A stretch of 64,000 nucleotides of DNA from DATFVJ01 sp963851085 (lineage in GTDB: Bacteria; Actinomycetota; Actinomycetes; Streptosporangiales; Streptosporangiaceae). Below, in pieces: positions 34,138 to 42,554 of the stretch (position 1 is the stretch's first letter; each line of letters begins with the position of its first letter). The stretch is from positions 277,691 through 341,690 of the forward strand of contig CAWKNX010000001.1 of the NCBI GenBank assembly GCA_963851085.1. Direction: 5' to 3'. A model generated the notes under the pieces. It did no database searches and was not told the origin of the DNA. It saw only the letters and a program-made list of their open reading frames with translations. Made by a program: the position numbers and the translations under genes.

Positions 34138-34878
34138 ATGCGGCGAGCCTCTGACACCGACCCGGCCGCCCTACCAGCGGCATGTCAGGACGTGGACCGG
34201 CGTCCTGTCAGCAAGGCCAGCTATGGTCCCTTCGTGGATGCCAAGACTGAAGAACTGAGGGCTGCGCACGACGTGCTGGCCGAGTTTTACGCCGATCGCC
34301 TGGCCGATGCTCTGGATCACATGCCAGCTGAGCGGGCGGTGCTCGGGCTGTTCTGCGACCTGACACTGGCCGCAGACCTCGGCGCCAACGTCGTGGACAT
34401 CGGCTGCGGGACGGGACGGCTCGAGCCCTACCTGGCAACCAAGGGCCTTTCCCCAAGTGGGATGGACCTGTCACCCGGGATGATCCGTGTGGCCCGGCGC
34501 GACCATCCGGGCTTCGGCTTCGACGTTGCCGACGTGCGTGAACTGCCCTTCGGGGACGCCTCGCTGGCCGGGGCGGTCTGCTGGTACTCCCTCATGTATC
34601 TCGCGCCTTCCGACAGGCCGGCTGCCTTCAGCGAGCTGGCCCGGGTGATCAAGCCAGGAGGCTATCTGGTGACCGCGTTCAAAGCCGGTGACAGCAAGGT
34701 CCGACGCGGGGGCCATAGCACCGGCTTTGGCGTCGAGTTCGACGTCTACTGGCTGTCCCCGGACGAGATGGAACGCCGATTGACCGATGCCGGCTTTGCC
34801 ACCGTGTTCTGGGGCGGGCGCCCCGCCGGGGGGCAGGAAGGTTCCCCGCAGGGATATCTGCTCGCTCAGAGGTCCTGA
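34138..34878 (+). CDS. Class I SAM-dependent methyltransferase
   Basis: Motif I NVVDIGCGTGRLEPYL, motif post-I GMDLSPGMIRVARRDHP, LPFGDASLAGAVCWYSLMYLAP, and a C-terminal GYLLAQRS end: a Methyltransf_11-type enzyme. The start is uncertain: ATG 34138 gives 246 aa with a 35-residue weak front; GTG 34234 gives 214 aa and matches family length (conserved part starts ELRAAHDVLAEFYADRL). Divergent from the VOC gene. Substrate unknown. Confidence 0.82.
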   Translation: MRRASDTDPAALPAACQDVDRRPVSKASYGPFVDAKTEELRAAHDVLAEFYADRLADALDHMPAERAVLGLFCDLTLAADLGANVVDIGCGTGRLEPYLATKGLSPSGMDLSPGMIRVARRDHPGFGFDVADVRELPFGDASLAGAVCWYSLMYLAPSDRPAAFSELARVIKPGGYLVTAFKAGDSKVRRGGHSTGFGVEFDVYWLSPDEMERRLTDAGFATVFWGGRPAGGQEGSPQGYLLAQRS

Positions 34879-35061
34879 AGCCCACCGGATCTACGTTGGC
34901 GAACACCCTCAACTCGGCAAGGCCGTCGGTCGGCTACCTGTGCGCTAGGAGCGGCATGTGCGGACGACGAGTCAGGGTCTTCGCGATCGATCTGATCCCA
35001 GAGCTCGTCCGTACTGGGCGCGCATGAGGAAGTGGAGCGCAGTCGCCCCGAAACCGTCGCG
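34879..35061. other. Short intergenic, nothing recognised
   Basis: Between the methyltransferase stop and the duplicated promoter region. No gene. Confidence 0.4.
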
Positions 35062-35181
35062 CTGTCGGATCGCTTACGACCGGCGTACCAGAAAGTCCTC
35101 GAAAGAAATCCTGGAGGCGGTGTCGGATCGGGACAGAGGTGTTCGTAGCAGGGGTGAGAGGCCGCCCACGAGGGGCGCCCC
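35062..35181 (+). promoter_or_regulatory. ECF42-like promoter repeat, copy 1
   Basis: About 120 bases strongly similar to 36042-36166. Contains TGTCGG (35121-35126), a 17-base spacer, and CGTAGC (35144-35149), which resembles the TGTCGA/-35 and CGTC-like/-10 elements I recall for ECF42-type sigma factors. It lies upstream of a DHFR-family gene. Confidence 0.5.
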
Positions 35182-35203
35182 CAAGGAGAAGGGAACCGCG
35201 ATC

Positions 35204-35814
35204 ATGAAACTGACGACCATGACGCAAGTCACCGTCGATGGAGTGATGCAGGGAAACGGCGGCGCGTCGGATGAGGACCGCAGGAACGGATTCGAGCGCG
35301 GCGGATGGGCCATGGGGGTGGGCGACAACGAGACCATGACGTTCATCAACCAGACCTACCAGCGCGCCGACGCGTTCCTGTTCGGCCGGCGGACCTACGA
35401 GATCTTCGCCGGCTCCTGGGGAGAAATCGCAGAGATGCGCGCCCACCCATCGGCGTGGCGTTGAATGAGACGCCCAAGTACGTGGCATCGAACACGCTCA
35501 CCGAACCGCGCTGGGCGGACACGACCGTCCTGTCCGGTGACCTCGCGGCGGCCATCGGCGAGCTGAAGGCCAGGCCGGCGGGTGAGTTGCAGGTGCACGG
35601 CAGCGGTGTCCTGATCCGGTGGCTGCTCGAAAACGACCTCGTCGACGAGATCACCCTGCTCATCGTCCCCGTGGTCCTCGGCCAGGGCACGCGGCTGTTC
35701 CCCGACGCCGGGCCGGACATTGCGCTTGACCTGGTCGAATCGCGAGCCGACTCGAAGGGCGTAACGATCCAGGTCTACCGGCCGGCCGGGCGCCCGCAGT
35801 ATGCAACCGGCTGA
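35204..35814 (+). CDS. Dihydrofolate reductase/RibD C-terminal family protein, split by one base
   Basis: Frame 1 (35204-35464) gives KLTTMTQVTVDGVMQGNGG, then FINQTYQRADAFLFGRRTYEIFAGSWGEI; frame 2 (to 35814) gives LNETPKYVASNTLTEPRW, LKARPAGELQVHGSGVLIRWLLENDLVDEITLLIVPVVLGQGTRLF. Together they make the complete DHFR-family (RibD-C) fold of about 203 aa. One missing C in the CCC at 35446-35448 would rejoin HPIGVALNET. Start ATG 35204 has AAGGAGAAGGG upstream. These oxidoreductase-like proteins commonly accompany ECF42/DGPF clusters. Promoter repeat copy 1 precedes it. Confidence 0.78.
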
Positions 35815-35883
35815 AGCACGTGAGGTAGGTGACGCACTAGACGACCGGCCGGTTCCAGCCGTATGGCCAAGACCCACCCACGT

Positions 35884-36000
35884 CGGGAACGAGAAGCACC
35901 TCGCCGGCTTCTGGATCATCGAGGCCGCCGGCCTCGACGTGGCGCTCAAGCTCGCCGCCGGGGGGCCGGAGGCCTGCAATCGGAAGGTCGAGGTGCGGCG
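35884..36000 (+). pseudogene. Remnant of a DGPF/YCII-like gene (C-terminal part only)
   Basis: EKHLAGFWIIEAAGLDVALKLAAGGPEACNRKVEVR is almost the same as the C-terminal end of the intact DGPF protein that follows at 36183-36506 (KEYLAGFWIMEAADLDVALRLAAEGPEACNRKIEVR). The front half is absent. A tandem duplication of the DGPF unit decayed here. Confidence 0.75.
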
Positions 36001-36041
36001 CAACGCTGCGGAAGCCGCCGGCCGCGCCCACAGCCGGCGCA

Positions 36042-36166
36042 GGTGTCGGATCGCCTGCAACCGGCGTCAGAAAGTCTTGAAAGACATCCCCGGAGGCGGT
36101 GTCGGATCGGGGCGGAGGTGTTCGTAGCAGGGGTGAGAGGCCGCTCACGAGGGGCGCCCCGGACCA
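36042..36166 (+). promoter_or_regulatory. ECF42-like promoter repeat, copy 2
   Basis: Second copy of the block at 35062-35181. TGTCGG at 36100-36105 and CGTAGC at 36123-36128 are again separated by 17 bases. It precedes the DGPF gene and, through it, the sigma gene, as expected for autoregulation. Confidence 0.55.
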
Positions 36167-36182
36167 CAGGAGATGATCCGAG

Positions 36183-36506
36183 ATGCAGTACCTGGTTTCC
36201 GTGATCGACGACACGGCCGGCCTGGCCACCCCGGACGAGATGGCGGCCATCGACGCGTTCAACGACCGGCTCAAGGCGGAGGGTCACTGGGTCTTCGCCG
36301 GTGGCCTCGCGGCGCCCGGCTCGGCCACCGTCATCGACAACCGAGGTGGGGAGGCGATGTTCACCGACGGGCCCTTCCTGGAGTCGAAGGAGTATCTCGC
36401 CGGCTTCTGGATCATGGAGGCCGCCGACCTCGACGTGGCGCTCAGGCTCGCCGCCGAGGGGCCGGAGGCCTGCAACCGGAAGATCGAGGTGCGTCCGTTC
36501 CTGTGA
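36183..36506 (+). CDS. DGPF-domain (YCII-related) protein
   Basis: 107 aa. MQYLVSVIDDTAGLATPDEM start, and MFTDGPFLESKEYLAGFWIMEAADLDVALRLA containing the DGPF-type motif (here TDGPF). Family members are small proteins strongly associated with ECF42 sigma factors; biochemical role unknown. AGGAGATGATCCGAG precedes the ATG. Its stop overlaps the sigma start (GTGA), so the two are co-translated. Confidence 0.88.
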   Translation: MQYLVSVIDDTAGLATPDEMAAIDAFNDRLKAEGHWVFAGGLAAPGSATVIDNRGGEAMFTDGPFLESKEYLAGFWIMEAADLDVALRLAAEGPEACNRKIEVRPFL

Positions 36507-37736
36507 GCGTGGCCGGCGTCCGGGAGGTGATCACCCGGGCCCACCGCGAGGAGTGGGCGCGGGTGGTCGCCGCCCTGACCAGGAGTTTCGGTGACCTCGA
36601 CATCTCCGAGGAGGCGGCGGCCGAGGCGTTCGCGACCGCCGTCGGGCGGTGGCCGGCCGACGGCGTACCCCCCAGCCCCGGCGCCTGGCTGACCACCACC
36701 GCCAACCGCAAGGCCATCGACCGGATCCGGCGCGAGAACAAGCGCGGCGGCAAGCAGCAGGAGGCTCAGCTGTTGTCCGACGACGACCCGCCCGGGCCTG
36801 CCGGCGCCATCGGCGACGAGCGGCTCCGGCTGATCTTCACCTGCTGTCACCCGGCGCTCGCGATCCAGACCCGCGTGGCGCTGACGCTGCGCATGGTCGC
36901 CGGTCTGACCGTGCCCGAGATCGCCCGCGCCTTCCTGGTGCCCGAGACCACCATGGGCCAGCGGATCACCCGCGCGAAGGCCAAGATCAAGGCGGCTCGC
37001 ATCCCGTACCGGGTGCCGTCCGAGCAGGATCTCCCGGCACGGGTCTCCGGCGTACTCGCCGTCCTGTTCCCCGTCTTCAACGAGGGCTACCTGGCGACCG
37101 GCCCCGGCACCGATCCCGTACGTCACGACCTGACCGCACGGGGCGATCCGGCTCACCCGCCTGATCCGGGCCCTCATGCCCGACGACGGTGAGGTGGCCG
37201 GGCTGCTGGCGCTGATGCTCCTCACCGAGGCCCGCCGCACCGCCCGGGTTTCGGGCAGCGGCGAACTGGTCACCCTCGACGAGCAGGACCGCGGGACCTG
37301 GGACGCGGCGCTGATCGCCGAGGGTCACCGGCTGGTGCGCGAGCGCCTGGCCGCCCGGGTGGCTCCGGGTCGCTACCAGATCCTCGCCGCGATCAGCGCC
37401 GTGCACAGCTCCGCCCGCGACGTACGCGACACCGGCTGGCCGCAGGTCGCCGCCCTCTACAACCAGCTCGTCCGCATCGACCCCTCGCCGATCATCGCCC
37501 TCAACCGGGCCGTCGCGGTGGCCGAGATTGACGGCCCGGAGGTGGCTCTGGCGGCCGTCGGCCGTCTTGAGGACAAGCTGGCCGGCTATCACCCCTACCA
37601 TGCGACCCGCGCCGACCTGCTGCGCCGGCTGGGCCGCAGTCAGAAGTCGCGCGCGGCGTACGGCAAAGCCATCGAGCTGGCGGGCAACACCGCCGAGATC
37701 GCCTACCTGACACGCCGCCGCGACCAGCTGGGGTAG
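36503..37736 (+). CDS. ECF42-type RNA polymerase sigma factor with TPR-like C-terminus, split by one base
   Basis: Frame 1 from GTG 36503: VREVITRAHREEWARVVAALTRSFGDLDISEEAAAEAF (sigma region 2), GAWLTTTANRKAIDRIRRENKRGG, then RLRLIFTCCHPALAIQTRVALTLRMVAGLTVPEIARAFLVPETTMGQRITRAK (region 4). Frame 2 continues with LTRLIRALMPDDGEVAGLLALMLLTEARRTARV and the TPR-like helices ending ELAGNTAEIAYLTRRRDQLG. The switch occurs at the GGGG 37140-37143; removing one G gives one chain of about 410 aa of normal ECF42 length. Regulates its own operon through promoter repeats, I infer. Confidence 0.88.
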
Positions 37737-37744
37737 CGCCCCCC

Positions 37745-38040
37745 TCCAGGCCCAGCGCGTACTTCCAGTCGAGGCGAACACGGACGTGCTCGGCGGCCTG
37801 ACGATCGGTGAGGTTCTCCACCTTCTGGAAGATCGTCACCAGGGCGAGGCGCGAGGGCGGCCAGCCCGGCTTGCCGCGCACCCCGTAGGCGCCCGCGAAC
37901 TGCTCATCGGCCAGCCACCCGCCGAGCTTGTCGCGCACCAGCACCGGCAGCGGACGCTCGCGCTTGCCCTGGTACATCGAGGCGATGTCCGCAGCGATCT
38001 GCGCTGCGGGCTGCGGCCACGGCTGCGGCACGACAGACAT
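37745..38040 (-). mobile_element. Truncated IS1182/IS5-like transposase remnant
   Basis: From ATG 38040, MSVVPQPWPQPAAQIAADIASMYQGKRERPLPVLVRDKLGGWLADEQFAGAYG and PGWPPSRLALVTIFQKVENLTDRQAAEHVRVRLDWKYALGLE are the N-terminus of IS1182-type transposases. Only about 98 codons remain; the catalytic DDE part is missing, cut next to the sigma gene's end. Confidence 0.8.
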
Positions 38041-38214
38041 CACAACACTCCGGTCTGCGGCCTGCACGGGGGAAGGGTGACGCGGGGGAAGAAGACCGCA
38101 GCGCGATCATGCTGGACACAAGATCCAAAGTGGGCGCGCCCACGCCGCGCGCGCTCAGACTCCCACGGAATTAACCACCAGGGTCACGTTTCGTGCCAAA
38201 ACTGGAGAAACGGC

Positions 38215-38380
38215 TGGTGGGGCGCGCCAGGGGATCGAACCCTGAACACACGGGTTAAAAGAAGCCCGCTCCGCCGCCCCGGGTGCGCTGCCTGCACGGA
38301 CAGGGCGGTGAACTGCTCTCAATGCCCACATTGCACCAGGATCGGCGCACGAGTCATTCCACGAATCATTCCACGGGCGA
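38215..38380. repeat. Dispersed repeat copy 2, with tRNA 3'-half
   Basis: 38215-38261 repeats the tRNA 3' half (CTTTTAA anticodon loop, T arm CAGGGTTCGATCCCCTG); acceptor has a two-base insertion (GGCGCGCCCC). Followed by the shared GCTCTCAATGCCCACAT and TCATTCCACGAATCATTCCAC blocks. Same orientation as copy 1. Confidence 0.75.
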
Positions 38381-38824
38381 TACCTTGCTCCCGTGACGCA
38401 GAGTAGCCGCCGCCCAATCCTGATCGCGCTGCGTGCGCCGAGCTGCAGCCGATCGGGGCATGTGTCAGGCCCAGTGTGCTGAGCATTAGACCGCCCTGGC
38501 CGAAGCGGCCCACCGGCGGCGTGCTCATAGGCGGCTTCGGCAGCCGAGGTGCCTGGCTCGTCCGCCGGGATGAGGGCCAGGCCCGACGCCGATCTCGTGC
38601 CAGGCATGGCCGTCCTCGCGCGCGTGCGTGATGTACTCGGCGGCGAGGTGCTTGGCGGCGAGGTGCTTGGCGGCCAGTTCAAGGTGGGCGGCTATCTCAC
38701 CAATCCAATACTAGAATCCTTGTACCGAAACGAAGCGGCTACCCAGAAGGGCTGGCTCCGCGCTTGTCCGTGTGAGCTGCCCTACCTGCAGAGGCCAATG
38801 CGAAGGGTGACGGGGAGAACGAGC
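38381..38824. other. Remnant region with 15-bp tandem repeat
   Basis: 38638-38673 holds two and a half copies of GGCGGCGAGGTGCTT. Read leftward the region gives LELAAKHLAAKHLAAEYITHAREDG and HAWHEIG, a helix-turn-helix-like fragment of a plasmid-type DNA-binding protein, without a start or end. A TAGAAT-type AT-rich stretch near 38710 may be the promoter of the next gene. Confidence 0.35.
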
Positions 38825-39892
38825 ATGACTGACAAGATCCGTAGAATCGATGATGGCCTCATTGAACTACTTCAATACCTTTCCATGATGCCAGCCGAGT
38901 CGGCTAGGTTGACTGACGCTTTGAGACATTGCGATAATGCGGCTGATGTTAATTCGCCGGAGCGTGCACGGAAGGCTCTCGCCAAGCTTGCCCGCGAACT
39001 TACAGAGGTCACTGGCGACACAATAAATCTACTACAGCTCAAGGGCAAGCAAGGGTCTTTCGCAACGGAGGCATGCAAAGCGCTGAACCCAGGATTGGCG
39101 AAGATCATACAGGAGCGCGAGATTGCTAGGACTCAAGCTATGCGCGCCTCAGAGTTGGAGTGGCTCCAACTCTCTTCATGCCTGGATCAAGCGCCACTTA
39201 GAATCGGCGCGTATCAAGCTCACGCCGAGCGTTTCCTGGCTTCGGCAGTGAATCTCATGATCCAATACTTCCCTTGGGTGGACTGTGAGCTCGATGTGGA
39301 GGAAACCCGCAGCAGAAGTGACAGGTACCGCGGAAGGCTACGAGATCGGTTCAATTCTCGAGACTTCGACTTTATGTTGGTACCACGGGAAAGCGAGCAA
39401 AGTCACCTCGATAGATTGTATACTTACTCGTTTCGCGTCGTCGGGCACCCGTCCCAGCTGAATGAACTAAGAAGTAGTCACAATGTCGTTCATGTTCGCA
39501 AGCTTTGCGACAGGCGAATTATAGTAGCATCTGAGGGCTCGTCCTCGCGACAGCGTCTTCGTGATCTGCTACTGGACGTCGGCACCGACATAGAGGACCC
39601 GTCGTTCGATCTGCTTATGGAGAACAATCCAAATCTAATGCGGATCCGAGCGGAAACAGGTCAGGGAATTGCCGTCATGTCAGACGAATACTCAGCAGTG
39701 GGTGGCAGCCGCATGGAATTCCCGTATCTCGCGCGAGGGCCAGAGAAGGAACGGGCAGTGACCTGTTCGGTCGACATGTGTCTGCTCAGGAAGGCGTCGG
39801 CAGTTGAGCCGCGACACCGCGCCTTCGACTTCGTCATCCGGCAGCTCATCGACCAGGAGGCGTATCGTGAGCGGGCAGCGGCTCAGGCGTAG
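38825..39892 (+). CDS. LysR-like regulator (HTH plus substrate-binding-like domain)
   Basis: 355 aa from ATG 38825; CGGGGAGAACGAGC precedes it. N-terminal helices (LIELLQYLSMMPAESARLTDALRHC, then LARELTEVTGDTINLLQLKGKQGSFATEACKAL) mimic a degenerate LysR HTH; residues about 115-340 have the periplasmic-binding-like fold of LysR C-terminal domains (RDFDFMLVPRES, YSFRVVGHPSQL, DRRIIVASEGSSSRQRLRDLL, GQGIAVMSDEYSAVGG). Lower GC and different codon use than neighbours, hence probably transferred. Followed by a hairpin and a P-loop gene; I suspect a two-gene system. An atypical LysR family is the safest label. Confidence 0.6.
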   Translation: MTDKIRRIDDGLIELLQYLSMMPAESARLTDALRHCDNAADVNSPERARKALAKLARELTEVTGDTINLLQLKGKQGSFATEACKALNPGLAKIIQEREIARTQAMRASELEWLQLSSCLDQAPLRIGAYQAHAERFLASAVNLMIQYFPWVDCELDVEETRSRSDRYRGRLRDRFNSRDFDFMLVPRESEQSHLDRLYTYSFRVVGHPSQLNELRSSHNVVHVRKLCDRRIIVASEGSSSRQRLRDLLLDVGTDIEDPSFDLLMENNPNLMRIRAETGQGIAVMSDEYSAVGGSRMEFPYLARGPEKERAVTCSVDMCLLRKASAVEPRHRAFDFVIRQLIDQEAYRERAAAQA

Positions 39893-40023
39893 CTGGCACA
39901 CGCTCTACGGGTACAGGCAGAAAGTCGTACGGCTGCACAGAACCTGTCTCACGCTGCCCCTAGATTCCCCGCTGCCCCAGGTGTAGCAAGGAATCCATAT
40001 ATCAAGCAAGTCGCAGTCGGCCG

Positions 40024-40047
40024 ACTTTGTGAAGGAGTTCACAAAGT
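40024..40047. promoter_or_regulatory. Perfect 10-bp inverted repeat between the LysR-like and kinase genes
   Basis: ACTTTGTGAA (40024-40033), GGAG, TTCACAAAGT (40038-40047). Perfect palindromic arms and short loop. It could be an operator for the regulator ahead of the next gene or an intrinsic hairpin; there is no T tract after it. Confidence 0.7.
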
Positions 40048-40099
40048 GAGCTGCCTTCCTAATCAGCGGAGACTGTAGGCTCAGCAGGGGGCTATCGTC

Positions 40100-41551
40100 A
40101 TGATCGCGCAGATCCTGAGTGCAGGGTCATCACATGCCGGCCCTGGCGTTACGACCTGGTCGCTGGCTGTCTCGCAGACCGTCGCCAGCGGAGTCATTCT
40201 CGCTGGGATCTTGGCGGCGCTCCGCATCAGCTGGAACCGCCGCCACGTTCCCACGGCTCTCGCCAGAAGAGTCGGTCGTAAGACCTACCTTGGCGCCGTG
40301 CTTGCCGAGTCGAAGCGGGACCACTTCCAGGCTCTGGACGTACTCGCTCCGCGACTTACGCCCGCGGCCGGCAACCGGATGATTGCCGAAATCCAGACCG
40401 CGTGGAAGAAGATCAACCAGCGGGACCGGGTACGCGTCCTGACCCTGGACTCCCGAGACTGCCTTGAGGGCGGCCTGGAGCTGCTCCGGGACGGCATCCA
40501 GGTACGGATTTCGCGCCGCGACTTGGAGTCAGAGGACCTCAGCTACCACGTCTTCGGCACCCCAGGAACGGCAGAGGCTGCGATCGTAAACCATCACCAC
40601 GGGGACGACGACCGGCCAATGCGGCTGAGGGGAAAAGATCCAATCAAGGTATTGCGCAAGCATTTCGATGCCGTCTGGAAGACAGCGAGCCCACTTGAAG
40701 CCGTCATCGCAGAAAAGATCACCGAGATCGCTCACGGATCGAGGGAGCCAGCGGGAATCATGCAGGCGCTGACAAACACAGAGCTTAATCTGGCTCCCTG
40801 CATGGAAAAGGTGCGGCCGCACCTGGCGTTCCGGAACAGCAGCGCCGTGGTGTTCGTCATCGGCCTTCCAGGTTCAGGAAAGTCACGAGTACGGCGAATC
40901 CTCGCGGAGCGGCTGGATGAGATGGGAATACAGACGCGCGAGTTGACCGACTATCTGTACGCCTTCCGCGACTTCCTGCACAGCCAGATCAAGCTCGAAC
41001 CACACCGGGGCGCGGGATTTGAAGCTTACCCAGGTGGGGCCTTCGCGGTACGTGAGGAAGCCGCTCTCAAGCCAGCGCTCCAAGCACTCAATGGGGCGGT
41101 ACGCGATAGCCTCAAGGAAGCGGAGGTTACCGTTGCGGAATTTGCCCGCTCCGATCTGACTGCCGCTTTTGACCAGTTCGACGACATCCGATCGCGGTGC
41201 CGGATCATCTACGTTCAAGCTCCCGCTCAGCTACGGTCGGCACGCCTGAACAAGCGGATCGAGCCCCCCGAGCTTATCGTCGATGGCAGATCAGTCACTA
41301 TTACGCCGTCGGACAACCACCGGCTCCCGAGCACTGCCGAGCGGTCTCTTTACACGACCGACGACATTAAACAGCTGGAAAGGTCGCCACACTGGCGTGG
41401 TCGGATCCTGCGAATCGACAACGACCTGGACGATGGTGGCGCAAAGATTAATGTCAAGATCGATGAGTTCATGGCTAGCGTGATCGACCTTTATGCCCCA
41501 GCTGCACCCATGGGTCGGCGCGACTCGGCCCGTGAGCTAATTCGGAGCTGA
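40100..41551 (+). CDS. Membrane-anchored P-loop kinase-like protein
   Basis: 483 aa. An N-terminal membrane helix (residues about 20-45, SLAVSQTVASGVILAGILAALRISW). Residues about 85-215 are a domain like the sensor/phospholipase-D-like folds (VRVLTLDSRDCLEGGLELLRDGIQVRISRRDL, HHHGDDDRPMRLRGKDPIKVLRKHFDAVWKTASP). Residues about 255-440 hold a P-loop kinase (VVFVIGLPGSGKSRVRRILAERLDE, later RIIYVQAPAQLRSARLNKRIEPPE), as in nucleoside/adenylylsulfate kinase-like folds. Lower GC than eCIS genes. Role unknown: sensing plus phosphorylation at the membrane, possibly stress or phage defence. Confidence 0.6.
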   Translation: MIAQILSAGSSHAGPGVTTWSLAVSQTVASGVILAGILAALRISWNRRHVPTALARRVGRKTYLGAVLAESKRDHFQALDVLAPRLTPAAGNRMIAEIQTAWKKINQRDRVRVLTLDSRDCLEGGLELLRDGIQVRISRRDLESEDLSYHVFGTPGTAEAAIVNHHHGDDDRPMRLRGKDPIKVLRKHFDAVWKTASPLEAVIAEKITEIAHGSREPAGIMQALTNTELNLAPCMEKVRPHLAFRNSSAVVFVIGLPGSGKSRVRRILAERLDEMGIQTRELTDYLYAFRDFLHSQIKLEPHRGAGFEAYPGGAFAVREEAALKPALQALNGAVRDSLKEAEVTVAEFARSDLTAAFDQFDDIRSRCRIIYVQAPAQLRSARLNKRIEPPELIVDGRSVTITPSDNHRLPSTAERSLYTTDDIKQLERSPHWRGRILRIDNDLDDGGAKINVKIDEFMASVIDLYAPAAPMGRRDSARELIRS

Positions 41552-41554
41552 CCC

Positions 41555-41961
41555 AGTCTGGCACCCGACCGGCATGAAGGGCACGCCGATCGGCTGAGCG
41601 CTGTCGCCGCACGGATCAAGACGTTGTGGCCCGACGATCCCGAGGTAGTGGAGCGGCTGGCGTTGCGGTCGTGCCGAACGTGCCGATCGTGTTCTGCGAA
41701 ACCCGGCAGCTCGCCGAGGAATGGACCTACCGGTTCCTGGCCGCCGCACACGTCTGGGCCGAAGCCGAGGATGCCGCCATCCAGCGCATCGCTCCCGCCA
41801 TTACCGGCGCCAGCGCCTTCGCCGGTGCCCCGGTGGCGCCCGAACCCGCCGCCTCCGAGGTCCGGGCCTGGGCCCGAAGCCAGGGCATCAACGTCCCGGA
41901 CCGCGCCGGAAGCTCCGGCCCGAGATCTGGGACGCCTGGCGAGCCGCTCACCACCACTGAA
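41555..41961 (+). pseudogene. Lsr2-domain/ERCC4-like protein remnant with frameshifts
   Basis: Pieces in shifting frames: ADRLSAVAARIKTLWPDDPEVVERLA, then VPNVPIVFCETRQLAEEWTYRFLAAAHVWAEAEDAAI, then EVRAWARSQGINVPDR, and in another frame KLRPEIWDAWRAAHHH. The tail is the AT-hook-type Lsr2 C-terminal domain (family form EVRxWARxxGxxVxDRGRLxxEIxxA), and the middle is the ERCC4-like part of a common actinobacterial family. At least two frame changes; probably dead. Confidence 0.72.
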
Positions 41962-41999
41962 CGGATCTTCTTTTTCGTGATCGGGCGTGCCTGCCGAAC

Positions 42000-42260
42000 C
42001 GGGGGCTGCTGATCCGCAACCGGTGCACCAGGGAGCCGGCATCTGCCGCTGCTACTGCCTCGCCACGCCCCCCTCCCCACCATCGTTAAGGTCGCCGACC
42101 GGCTGAGGAGAGGTTCCAGGCCAGCAAGGCCCTGGGCGGGCCTGGACGAGCATCAAGTCCCCCGCTGGGTCTCGGTGGACCACCCGGGCGATGCTCGCCA
42201 CCGCGTTCCTCACCATCGCCGCCGCCAGCGAGCACATCTGCAGGGACCGTGCTGAGGGCA
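42000..42260 (+). mobile_element. IS701-family transposase C-terminal remnant
   Basis: In mixed frames: LPTIVKVADR, WAGLDEHQVPRWVSVD, and LATAFLTIAAASEHICR, which are the C-terminal block of IS701-type DDE transposases (family: VEExFQxxKGLAGLDxHQVRxWTSW). No start, no catalytic first half. Confidence 0.7.
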
Positions 42261-42554
42261 TGGATGCGGCACGGATCGAGCCACGGGATCTTGCTCGGGC
42301 GCCGCGCGGCCGCACGCAAACTCGGCGGCCGTCGACGGGCTCACTCAACCGGTCTCGCGATAAGTATTTCCAGATCAACTTTTGCGGGTCGCAACGCAAG
42401 CGCAGACAACTCCTGACCCGGCCTATACCCGCAGGTAAGGCTAGGTAAAGACAGCGCCAGAACCGCCAGTCTGCACCCGTCACCTGCGGCGAACTCCCGA
42501 CCGTCCGTTCGCGCGTAACCGGCAGGGCCGTCGCTCCGAAGGCTCAGGACACTT

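Noticed and set aside
35062..36166. IS terminal repeats flanking the DHFR gene
   Set aside because: The copies are direct, carry promoter elements, and no transposase lies between them.
38155..38682. 175-codon minus-strand frame
   Set aside because: Translates the dispersed repeat and the 15-bp tandem in a nonsense frame.
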